From: Providencia rettgeri | Lineage (GTDB): Bacteria > Pseudomonadota > Gammaproteobacteria > Enterobacterales > Enterobacteriaceae | Direction: 5' to 3' | Assembly (NCBI RefSeq): GCF_013255915.1 | Contig: NZ_CP053896.1 | Location: forward strand, 2,604,001 to 2,668,000 | Length of the DNA: 64,000 nt | Shown here: positions 56,908 through 64,000 of the stretch, one piece after another | Layout of the letters: each line of letters opens with the position of its first letter | Numbering within the stretch: the first letter of the stretch is position 1 | The notes under the pieces: model-generated | What the model was told of the DNA's origin: nothing | Seen by the model: the letters and a program-made list of their open reading frames with translations, nothing else | Databases searched by the model: none | Translations under genes and position numbers: made by a program

Positions 56908-57849
56908 CTAATAACCGCGTTGCATATCAACCACACCAATAGGAGCTTGCCCAGCTTCGATGCGCTGGATATTACTGACAATCATATCCATGGCTTCTTT
57001 TGGTTTTGTAAAGGCGGCAACATGGGGCGTGATAGCGATGCGTGGATGCGTCCAGAACGGATGCATTTGCGATAACGGCTCACTCGCAAAAACATCAAGC
57101 GCAGCACCTGCAACTTGCCCTGATTCAAGCGCTAAAAGCAAATCTTGCTCAATCAGATGAGCACCACGTGCAAGGTTGATAACATATGCCCCTTGCTCTA
57201 ATTGGCTAAATAGTTGCTGGTTTAAAATTCCCACCGTTTCTGGCGTGCTTGGCAGAAGATTAATAATCACACGGGTTCCAGAAAGAAAGCTAGCTAATTG
57301 GTCATTACCAAAATAGCTTTTTACGTTATCAAGTTGTTTTTCAGAGCGACTCCATGTTCTTACATGAAAACCAAAGCTGACTAAGCGTTTTGCAACCGCT
57401 TGTCCTAATGCCCCTGCTCCCATAACACCAATGACAAAATCTTCGTGTTGGTAGGCTGGTAATTGCTTCCATTGTCGCTGTGATTGTAATTGGCGGTACT
57501 CATCCATACGACGAAAGTAGCTTAACACTTTTGCACAAGCGTATTCTTCCATTTGAATCGCCATTCCAGTGTCTTCCAAACGCATTACAGGAACGCCTGC
57601 CGGTAAGGTCCCAGGTTTGTCTTGTTCTTGCTTTAAAATAGCATCCACACCCGCACCTAACGCGAAAATACCTTTTAAATCACTGCGACCAGCGAGACAT
57701 TCATAAGGCGGTAACCAAACCATAGCGTAATCTGCACTTTGGTTATCCCCTTTTTCCCATTGGCGAATATTCACTTGGGGTAATCGCGCTTTCATGCCCT
57801 CAATCCACTGTTTTGAATCAAAAAATGGATGGTAAAATAAAATATTCAT
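56908..57849 (-). CDS. ghrA: Glyoxylate/hydroxypyruvate reductase A
   Basis: GhrA reduces glyoxylate and hydroxypyruvate with NADPH. The 313-residue D-2-hydroxyacid dehydrogenase has the nucleotide motif GVMGAGALGQAVAKRL (about 140) followed by TWSRSEK, suited to NADPH. The catalytic Arg, Glu and His lie in INLARGAHLIEQ, DVFASEPL and ITPHVAAFT. It matches E. coli GhrA in length and in place beside serX. ycdY follows it downstream on the same strand. Confidence 0.95.
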   Translation of the reverse strand: MNILFYHPFFDSKQWIEGMKARLPQVNIRQWEKGDNQSADYAMVWLPPYECLAGRSDLKGIFALGAGVDAILKQEQDKPGTLPAGVPVMRLEDTGMAIQMEEYACAKVLSYFRRMDEYRQLQSQRQWKQLPAYQHEDFVIGVMGAGALGQAVAKRLVSFGFHVRTWSRSEKQLDNVKSYFGNDQLASFLSGTRVIINLLPSTPETVGILNQQLFSQLEQGAYVINLARGAHLIEQDLLLALESGQVAGAALDVFASEPLSQMHPFWTHPRIAITPHVAAFTKPKEAMDMIVSNIQRIEAGQAPIGVVDMQRGY

Positions 57850-58100
57850 GGCAACTCCTCTTTAGTTTCTAACAGAGTGTGCCGAATGGCATTTCTTTTC
57901 AAGTTAATCAAGCCGATACACTGTATTCAATCAGAATTTTGTTAACTAGCTAACGCTTTTTATCTTCACGACTTGCCGTTTCAAATTAACATTAAACGTA
58001 TTATTTACCTTAGCTGATAACATTTAAGATTAGATAATAATCAAATTGTTTTTTATTTAGCTAAACAGCAACAAAAGTCGGAAAAAGGATAAATAGGGAG

Positions 58101-58129
58101 TTGACGTTAGACGCTATTTTCCCTATAGT
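58101..58129 (+). promoter_or_regulatory. Promoter of tRNA-Ser(GGA)
   Basis: TTGACG (58101-58106) and TATAGT (58124-58129) are 17 bp apart. The GC-rich discriminator AGCGCCCCG downstream is typical of stringently controlled stable-RNA promoters. The stretch from ghrA to here (57850-58100) shows no gene. Confidence 0.85.
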
Positions 58130-58186
58130 AGCGCCCCGTTGCAGAGCAGGTTTTTATTCCCTACTCCACAACAGATTTAGAAAAAC

Positions 58187-58274
58187 GGTGAGGTGTCCGA
58201 GAGGCTGAAGGAGCACGCCTGGAAAGTGTGTATACGGCAACGTATCGAGGGTTCGAATCCCTCCCTCACCGCCA
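58187..58274 (+). tRNA. serX: tRNA-Ser (anticodon GGA)
   Basis: The 88-base sequence has acceptor arms GGTGAGG and CCTCACC, discriminator G and encoded CCA. It has the anticodon GGA at 58221-58223, a class II long variable arm (GTATACGGCAACGTAT-type) and the T-loop GTTCGAATC. It is almost identical to E. coli tRNA-Ser(GGA), including the neighbouring ghrA. Its 3' end is only 8 bp from the stop of the convergent symporter gene. Confidence 0.98.
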
Positions 58275-58282
58275 TTTTTCTT

Positions 58283-59803
58283 CTAGTTTTTCCTCTCTTC
58301 TTCTTGATATGCCATTCCTTGATTTTTTTTCTCTTTCGGTTCTATACCAATTCCTTGTTCGTGATATTCGCGGCTTATATCTTCCCAGAGTTCTGCATTT
58401 TCTATCCCAGCGACTTTTGGGTCAAACACCGGATCAACGCCTAGTTTTTCCTGCCGCTCAAAGTCACGCAGTGCTCGTAATGCAGGTTTTGACAGGAAAA
58501 CGATGGCAATAAGATTAAGGTAACTCATACTACCGAACCCAATATCGCCAAGGCTCCACATTAAGCTAACTGACTGGACGCTTCCCATAAAAACAATAAT
58601 CAGAAATACAAACTTAAGTATCAATTTCAAAATGGGATAACGCAATTTTCTATCGAGATAAACAATCGTGGTTTCTGCAATATAGTAATAAGCCATCAAT
58701 GTCGTGAAAGCGAATAAAAATACGGCGATTGAGACAAATCCCGACCCTGCAGAAGTAAAGACTGTTGATACCGCCATTTGTGTCCATGCGGTCCCCGCGG
58801 CAACCCCGGGAACATATTCGACTAAGGCAGTCGCTGAACCATCTGGAAAAACGTTATACATATTGGTGACAAGGATCATCAAACCTGATGCAGTACACAC
58901 AACGACAGTATCGATATAAATAGAAAACGCTTGAATTAACCCTTGTTTTACAGGGTGGCTTACCTCGGCTGCCGCAGAACTAAATGTAGCTTCACCCGCA
59001 CCTGCCACGTTGGAAAAAACGGCACGGCGCACACCCCATGAAACAGCCGTACCAACAATACCACCGAATACAGCGTCCATTCCCATCGCACTACGGAAAA
59101 TTAAACTGAACATACCCGGCACTTGTTCGTAATGGCTACCCAAGATGATCACCATCATGACGATATATGCCAATGCCATAATTGGCACGATCTTGTCTGC
59201 TGCACTCGCAATACGTTTTACACCACCAAAGATTAACCATGCCATCAGCACTGTCACAATGCCGCCTGTCGCAATTGGGGGTAAGTTAAATGCAGTTTGA
59301 AAGGAATCAGCAATGGTATTGGCTTGAATACCCGGAACCAGTACTCCATAAGATAGGCAAATAACCGCAGCCACTATAATGGCAAATGGTTTCAGTTTTA
59401 ACCCTTTCTCGATATAGTAAGGGGAGCCTCCGCGGTATTGGCCATCAGAGCGCTGTTTGTATACTTGAGCAAGTGTGGATTCGATAAATGCGCTTGCTCC
59501 CCCCAATAGCCCCATGACAACCATCCAGAAGATTGCACCGGGGCCGCCTGCGGCAATGGCTGTCGCCACCCCCGCGATATTACCTACCCCTACACGCCCT
59601 GATAATGCTAAACAGAATGCTTGGAAGGAGGAAATTCCTTCTTTTGACGCTTTATTTTCCTTTAACAAACATACCATTTTAATGAGATAGCGAAACTGTA
59701 CACCGCGAGTCGCTAATGTAAAATAGAGCCCAACACCTAGCGATAACACCACTAATGCATTACCCCAGATGTAACCAACGATTGTATTAACGATGGCTTC
59801 CAT
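58283..59803 (-). CDS. Alanine/glycine:cation symporter family protein (AgcS/AlsT)
   Basis: The 506-residue inner-membrane protein has about ten helices and family motifs: LSLGVGLYFTLATRGVQFRYL near the start, SGRVGVGNIAGVATAIAAGGPGAIFWM, and AVFSNVAGAGEATFSSAAAEVSHPVKQG. The family imports Ala, Gly or related small amino acids with sodium or protons. It lies directly downstream of the hydroxyproline operon, beyond a terminator. It could therefore supply that pathway, but the substrate is not shown. The C-terminal tail is charged. No terminator is seen before the tRNA. Confidence 0.9.
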   Translation of the reverse strand: MEAIVNTIVGYIWGNALVVLSLGVGLYFTLATRGVQFRYLIKMVCLLKENKASKEGISSFQAFCLALSGRVGVGNIAGVATAIAAGGPGAIFWMVVMGLLGGASAFIESTLAQVYKQRSDGQYRGGSPYYIEKGLKLKPFAIIVAAVICLSYGVLVPGIQANTIADSFQTAFNLPPIATGGIVTVLMAWLIFGGVKRIASAADKIVPIMALAYIVMMVIILGSHYEQVPGMFSLIFRSAMGMDAVFGGIVGTAVSWGVRRAVFSNVAGAGEATFSSAAAEVSHPVKQGLIQAFSIYIDTVVVCTASGLMILVTNMYNVFPDGSATALVEYVPGVAAGTAWTQMAVSTVFTSAGSGFVSIAVFLFAFTTLMAYYYIAETTIVYLDRKLRYPILKLILKFVFLIIVFMGSVQSVSLMWSLGDIGFGSMSYLNLIAIVFLSKPALRALRDFERQEKLGVDPVFDPKVAGIENAELWEDISREYHEQGIGIEPKEKKNQGMAYQEEERKN

Positions 59804-59849
59804 TTTGTACTCCTTCGTTATTGTAATTGTTTATTTGTATTTGCAGGGT

Positions 59850-59881
59850 AAAAAAAACCTGAGTCCAATAAGGTACTCAGG
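59850..59881 (-). terminator. Terminator after the hydroxyproline operon
   Basis: CCTGAGT and ACTCAGG (59858-59881) pair around a ten-base loop and are followed on the minus strand by eight T residues. It lies about 10 bp after the aldehyde dehydrogenase stop. Confidence 0.88.
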
Positions 59882-59890
59882 CCAACGTTT

Positions 59891-61375
59891 TTATTGATGA
59901 ATAAACCAGATAACCTTGGTTTGAGTGTATTGCTCAAATGCCTCTAACCCGTTGTCTTTACCGCCAAAGCCTGATTGACGAAAGCCACCAAACGGCGTTG
60001 TAATATCGCCTTCACTAAAGCCATTGACTGAAACGGTACCTGCGTTAATGCGCTGTGCAATTTGCATGGCTCGGTGAATATTTTGGCTATAAAATGAAGC
60101 CGCTAAACCATATTGAGTGTTATTGGCCAAAGCGACCGCTTCATCATCAGTTTTAAAAGATGTAACGGCTAAAATAGGGCCGAAAACTTCATGCTTAAAT
60201 AGTGACATTTCAGGAGTGACTTCATCAAAAATTGTCGGTTCGATATACCATCCAGCCCCCAATTCATGATGGACCTTTCCTCCAGCAATGAGTTTTCCGC
60301 CCTCTTTTAATGTGGTATCTAAAAATGATTTCACTTTTTCAAAGTGAGCTTGTTCGACCATTGGCCCAATTGAAATATCCGCATGCCTTGGGTCGCCGAC
60401 TTTCCATTCTTTAACGGCGGCGGCAAGCTTCTCTAATAGTGTTTTTTTGATGCTTTCGTGCACAATTAAGCGAGAACCACAGCTACAGTTTTCACTCATA
60501 TTCCAAAAGGCAGCCGCCATAATATGCGGAATTGCCGCCTCAATATTGGCATCTTCAAACACCACTTGAGGGCTTTTTCCCCCACATTCGAGTACAATTT
60601 CTTTTAAGTTACTTTCTGCTGAATATTTTAAGAATAAACGCCCTACCTCTGTTGAACCGGTGAATGACACAACATCCACATCATGATGGCGGCCAAGAGC
60701 TTCCCCGACTTTTTCACCTAACCCACAAACTAAACTTAATGCGCCTTTAGGGACCCCTGCCTCATAGGCCAGTTCCACCATACGATAAGCACTTAATGAG
60801 GTTAATTCAGCAGGTTTCACAATCACCGAGTTGCCTACCGCGAGAGCAGGTGCCACTTTCCATGCAAACATCTGAGCAGGGAAATTCCACGGCAACACTG
60901 CACCAACCACGCCAATAGGCTCATGCACTATCAACCCCAATTCTTGATGGCTTGTTGGTGCAATTTTACCAAACAGTTTGTCAATCGCTTCGGCATACCA
61001 ATAAAAGGTGTCAATCGTTGCGGGTAAATCCGTATTTAAGCATTCAGTGATAGGTTTACCTGCATCAATACAATCTAGCGCTGCAAGTTCTTCACTGTGT
61101 TTTTCAATGAGATTAGCCCATTTAAGCATGATAACTTTACGTTCTTGAGGCGATAATCCGCGCCATTCACCTTGATTAAATGTGTTACGCGCTACCTGTA
61201 CCGCGGCATTAATATCGTTCGCATCACCGTCAGCAATAAAACCAATAACGCTATTATCGATTGGGGTACGGTTTTCTAATTTATTTTGCTGTTCTGGGTG
61301 CCCTGCAATTAAATTGCCCGCCCACAGTTTCCCTTGTTTTGCACATTCAAACACCTGCTGTTGGGTCATGGTCAT
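59891..61375 (-). CDS. NAD(P)-dependent aldehyde dehydrogenase, probable 2-oxoglutarate semialdehyde dehydrogenase
   Basis: The 494-residue protein is an aldehyde dehydrogenase with VSFTGSTEVGR (about 236-246), the general base Glu263 in LECGG, and catalytic Cys297 in FWNMSENCSCGSR. The canonical FxNxGQxC motif reads SE in place of GQ. It resembles the PuuC/Kau branch that acts on amino-aldehydes. In this operon the expected substrate is 2-oxoglutarate semialdehyde, giving 2-oxoglutarate, the last step of hydroxyproline breakdown. The reaction is inferred from neighbours. It starts 8 bp after the deaminase gene. Confidence 0.85.
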   Translation of the reverse strand: MTMTQQQVFECAKQGKLWAGNLIAGHPEQQNKLENRTPIDNSVIGFIADGDANDINAAVQVARNTFNQGEWRGLSPQERKVIMLKWANLIEKHSEELAALDCIDAGKPITECLNTDLPATIDTFYWYAEAIDKLFGKIAPTSHQELGLIVHEPIGVVGAVLPWNFPAQMFAWKVAPALAVGNSVIVKPAELTSLSAYRMVELAYEAGVPKGALSLVCGLGEKVGEALGRHHDVDVVSFTGSTEVGRLFLKYSAESNLKEIVLECGGKSPQVVFEDANIEAAIPHIMAAAFWNMSENCSCGSRLIVHESIKKTLLEKLAAAVKEWKVGDPRHADISIGPMVEQAHFEKVKSFLDTTLKEGGKLIAGGKVHHELGAGWYIEPTIFDEVTPEMSLFKHEVFGPILAVTSFKTDDEAVALANNTQYGLAASFYSQNIHRAMQIAQRINAGTVSVNGFSEGDITTPFGGFRQSGFGGKDNGLEAFEQYTQTKVIWFIHQ

Positions 61376-61383
61376 ATTTCCCC

Positions 61384-62250
61384 CTAGCGTTTAATTAATT
61401 TAATGAATTCATCGCGTTCTTGAGACGCTAGATTTGACAGAGGCAAACGAACCGGGCCAACATTGAACGTTCCATTCAAGCAACCCGCCTTGGCTTTTTG
61501 GTTATAGTTCCCTGATTCCATTGAGTAAATTGCAGGATAGATTTCAGTCATAATTTGCTTCGCTTGTTGCCAGTCACCCGCCTGCGCTGCATTAAAAATA
61601 GCAACTTGCTCTGCTGGGAATACGTTCCCCGCCCCCGCTATCCAACTTTTCGAACCCCAAAAGAAGAAATCCACAGGTTGGTCATCACAGCCACAAATAA
61701 CCTCGAAATTTTTGAATGGTGTTTGTAATAGATGCAATGCTCGGCTAAAGCTACCGCTGCTTTCTTTGATGGCGACAATATTGTCGATTTCAGCTAACTT
61801 AATGACCGTTTCAATGTCGATTTCAATACCAATCCGAGCAGGGAAATTGTACATAATAATGGGTAATGGTGTTGATTTTGCGACTTTTTCATAGTGAGCA
61901 TACACCCCTTGCTGGTCCGGCAGACTATACGGCGGAGGCGATAACATTAACCCTTCATAACCGAGCTCTTGAGCTTGTTTCGCGCGTGCGATTGCCCCCT
62001 CAGTTGATAAGTCGTTAATGCCCGCAATTAATGTCACTCGCCCTTTTGCAATCTTGCAAACGGTAGATAGCACGGTTTTACGCTCATCTTCATTTAATGC
62101 GTAATATTCCCCTGTTGTCCCACAAACTACTAAACCGGTAACACCTCGCTCAATAAGTTTTTCAGTTAATTCAGCAAGTGCACTGACATTTAGTGTTAAA
62201 TCATCATGAAACGGGGTCACTAAAGGAACAAGAATGCCATGGAAATTCAT
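61384..62250 (-). CDS. DHDPS-family protein, probable 1-pyrroline-4-hydroxy-2-carboxylate deaminase
   Basis: The 288-residue TIM-barrel enzyme has GTTGEYYALNEDER (44-57), Tyr134 in MYNFPARIGIEI and the Schiff-base Lys162 in VAIKESSG, all hallmarks of the DHDPS/NAL superfamily. In hydroxyproline clusters such proteins convert pyrroline-hydroxycarboxylate to 2-oxoglutarate semialdehyde. I choose the ATG at 62250, behind GAGGAG, over one 15 bp upstream. A biosynthetic DapA is unlikely given the operon. The assignment rests on family plus context. Confidence 0.85.
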   Translation of the reverse strand: MNFHGILVPLVTPFHDDLTLNVSALAELTEKLIERGVTGLVVCGTTGEYYALNEDERKTVLSTVCKIAKGRVTLIAGINDLSTEGAIARAKQAQELGYEGLMLSPPPYSLPDQQGVYAHYEKVAKSTPLPIIMYNFPARIGIEIDIETVIKLAEIDNIVAIKESSGSFSRALHLLQTPFKNFEVICGCDDQPVDFFFWGSKSWIAGAGNVFPAEQVAIFNAAQAGDWQQAKQIMTEIYPAIYSMESGNYNQKAKAGCLNGTFNVGPVRLPLSNLASQERDEFIKLIKR

Positions 62251-62267
62251 TTGAATTCTCCTCAAAA

Positions 62268-63515
62268 TTAAAGAAATCGTTCAATGGAAAAAGGGGTACA
62301 GTCGATGCTTGTCGGCTGCTGATGAATAAAACTATTCACAATATCTGCGGTGATCGCCGCTTGGGTTAACCCCAAGTGTTGGTGACCAAATGCAAAAATA
62401 TAGGGGCCTTTGTGGTCTAAAACTGGCAATGAGTCTGATGTGGATGGACGAAATCCCATCCATGATGTCGATTGTTGGCTGTTTAATGTTTCCTTGAGCA
62501 TTGGTTGTGCTAACGGAAGAAAATGTTGAGCACGCTGCATATTTGCGGGGCGCTTTAGCCCTGCGTATTCCACGGTTCCTGCAAGGCGTAGCCCTTGAGA
62601 CATTGGCGTCATAATAAAACGCCTATCCATACTTGATACAGGTATTGATAAACGGCTTAATTCATTAGGCAACATCAGGTGATAACCACGCTCTGTTTCA
62701 AGTGGCACTTTGATGCGGCTGACCATTTTGACTAATGATTTAGAGAATGCGCCACCTGCAATAACAATTTTTTGTCCTGTGAACTGCCCTTGGGTCGTTG
62801 TCAATACGGCTTGTTGATTCGATGTTGATGTAATTTCTGTTACTTCACAGTGGGTTAATGCCTGCCCACCCGCTTGTAAAAACGCCTCGGTCAATTTTTG
62901 GTGTAATGCACATAAATCCACAACATGGCCTGTATCTGGATAAAAAATGCCCCCGATTTGGCTTTCAGATAAAGCAGGTTCGCGTGTGAGTAGCGCATTT
63001 TGACCAATCAATTGATTTGTCACACCAATACTTTGTAGGTACTCACTGTGATGACTTAACTTATCGAGAGTTTCTTTTTTCTCAGCCACCAACAGTGACC
63101 CCTTCATTTTGACAAGGTCACTTAATTGCCATTTTTGAATAAATGCTTGCCATGAATCAAAAGCGGCACTATTTAATGTCGTCAAAGTGTGATGAATATG
63201 GGTAAAAGGCTTATGGCACATATTACCCAATAATTTTATTAACCAAGGGGTTAAGGGTAATAGATAACGCCAATCCAAGCGCAAAGGCCCTAATGGGTCA
63301 AGTAGCATTTTTGGAAGTGATTTTAAGACACTCGGGTCAGCAATCGGAAAAACTTGTTCTGTCGCAATATGCCCTGCGTTGCCAAATGAGGCGCCTTGGC
63401 CAATTTCATGTTTATCAAGCAACAATACGTTTGACCCATTAGCTTGAACTGTCAGCGCAATACTCAGGCCAATAATACCGCCACCCACTACAATCACTGG
63501 ATATTTGCGTTCCAT
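62268..63515 (-). CDS. FAD-dependent D-amino-acid oxidoreductase, probable D-hydroxyproline dehydrogenase
   Basis: The 415-residue DadA/DAO-family protein has the FAD dinucleotide motif VVGGGIIGLSIAL (9-21), GHIATEQVFP, a mid-region IGGIFYPDTGHVVDLCALHQKL and a C-terminal GFRPSTSDSLPVLD. In this operon it should oxidise cis-4-hydroxy-D-proline to pyrroline-hydroxycarboxylate at the membrane. It stands between the epimerase and deaminase genes, 9 bp after the former. D-alanine dehydrogenase is the alternative, but the neighbours argue against it. Confidence 0.86.
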   Translation of the reverse strand: MERKYPVIVVGGGIIGLSIALTVQANGSNVLLLDKHEIGQGASFGNAGHIATEQVFPIADPSVLKSLPKMLLDPLGPLRLDWRYLLPLTPWLIKLLGNMCHKPFTHIHHTLTTLNSAAFDSWQAFIQKWQLSDLVKMKGSLLVAEKKETLDKLSHHSEYLQSIGVTNQLIGQNALLTREPALSESQIGGIFYPDTGHVVDLCALHQKLTEAFLQAGGQALTHCEVTEITSTSNQQAVLTTTQGQFTGQKIVIAGGAFSKSLVKMVSRIKVPLETERGYHLMLPNELSRLSIPVSSMDRRFIMTPMSQGLRLAGTVEYAGLKRPANMQRAQHFLPLAQPMLKETLNSQQSTSWMGFRPSTSDSLPVLDHKGPYIFAFGHQHLGLTQAAITADIVNSFIHQQPTSIDCTPFSIERFL

Positions 63516-63524
63516 TTCATTCCC

Positions 63525-64000
63525 CTATGCCACCGAAATTCCAAACCGAAATGGGTCTTGTTCATCTATCAATAAGGTATTTTTCCCACTGATATAGGCA
63601 TGTCCGCGAATAGTAGGAATAATGCCGTTTTCATCTGCCTGCTGAAAACTGGCTTGAAATTGGCTACCAATAACACTGGCTTGATGCCAGATTTCACCAG
63701 CTGCCAGTTTTTTATCTGCCGCTAAGCAGGCAAGTTTGGCGCTGGTCCCCGTTCCACAAGGCGAGCGGTCATAAGCGCCACCAGGGCACAAAACAAAACT
63801 TTGACTATTAGCATTGGGGTGTGAACCGAATAATTCGATATGGTCAATTTCTTGGTCATCTTTACCGCAAACACCTTGATCAGCTAAGGCTTGTTTAATC
63901 TTTAAACTAATTTCTGTCAGTACTTTAATGTTTTGGTAATCAATGGCGACTGGTGACTGTTCAACAAGAAAAAACCAATTTCCACCCCAAGCAATATCCC
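63525..64000 (-). CDS. 4-hydroxyproline epimerase (proline racemase family), 5' part outside window
   Basis: The frame is open from its TAG at 63525 to the window edge. The visible part, about 157 residues, begins [13 protein letters not shown], a marker of hydroxyproline epimerases. It continues through DHIELFG to [23 protein letters not shown], where the second catalytic Cys lies in SPCGTGTS. The enzyme interconverts trans-4-hydroxy-L-proline and cis-4-hydroxy-D-proline. It is first among the visible genes of the operon. The first catalytic Cys lies beyond the window, so proline racemase is not fully excluded. Confidence 0.9.
   Translation of the reverse strand, partial: DIAWGGNWFFLVEQSPVAIDYQNIKVLTEISLKIKQALADQGVCGKDDQEIDHIELFGSHPNANSQSFVLCPGGAYDRSPCGTGTSAKLACLAADKKLAAGEIWHQASVIGSQFQASFQQADENGIIPTIRGHAYISGKNTLLIDEQDPFRFGISVA

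Noticed and set aside
58193-58512. Open frames covering tRNA-Ser
   Set aside because: They translate the tRNA sequence and the antisense of the symporter gene.

Overview
The window is a 64 kb piece of a low-GC enterobacterial chromosome. Most genes and their order follow the Escherichia coli backbone in several blocks: minDE-rnd-fadD-yeaY-tsaB-yoaA-yoaB, zwf-hexR-pykA, lpxM-mepM-znuACB-ruvBAC-yebC-nudB-aspS, yecN-cmoAB, cutC-yecM-argS, murJ-rimJ-mdtH-yceB and ycdY-ghrA-serX. Protein sequences diverge moderately from E. coli and the base composition is AT-rich. With ERIC-like repeats and a hemophilin/Slam locus, this fits Morganellaceae, most likely Providencia. The genus is my inference; no ribosomal RNA lies in the window.

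Layout. 1-7 kb: the end of minD and minE, then an inserted minus-strand locus that reads hemophilin-like secreted protein, Slam-type outer-membrane exporter, TonB-dependent receptor, TonB. A Fur-like box overlaps the promoter, so this looks like an iron-regulated type XI secretion/heme capture operon. 7-21 kb: RNA processing, fatty-acid activation, tRNA modification, a helicase, spermidine export (mdtJI), pyridoxal kinase, and the zwf/hexR/pykA carbon-flux block. 21.4-27.3 kb: a chaperone-usher fimbrial operon with a LysR-type regulator, inserted between pykA and lpxM. 27.6-38.4 kb: lipid A acyltransferase, murein endopeptidase, the Zur-controlled zinc importer, the Holliday-junction genes behind a LexA-type promoter, yebC, nudB and aspS. 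38.9-42.1 kb: a small lipoprotein, a Nudix hydrolase, yecN and cmoAB. 42.2-46.1 kb: a dmsABC/ynf-type anaerobic reductase operon behind an FNR site. 46.3-50.6 kb: cutC, yecM, argS and a two-gene module that resembles HicA-type toxin-antitoxin pairs. 51-58 kb: murJ, rimJ, a seven-copy tandem array of ERIC-like palindromes, mdtH, yceB, ycdY, ghrA and tRNA-Ser(GGA). 58.3-64 kb: an alanine/glycine-type symporter and a minus-strand operon for 4-hydroxyproline catabolism (epimerase cut by the window edge, D-amino-acid oxidoreductase, DHDPS-family deaminase, aldehyde dehydrogenase).

Accessory material worth attention: the hemophilin/T11SS operon with an internal terminator, the ERIC-like tandem array, the HicA-like pair, the fimbrial insertion, the hydroxyproline operon, a candidate small RNA or attenuator upstream of fadD, a long leader in front of mdtJI, and a 130-bp palindromic element between ruvC and yebC. 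I saw no integrase, transposase, prophage or CRISPR array.
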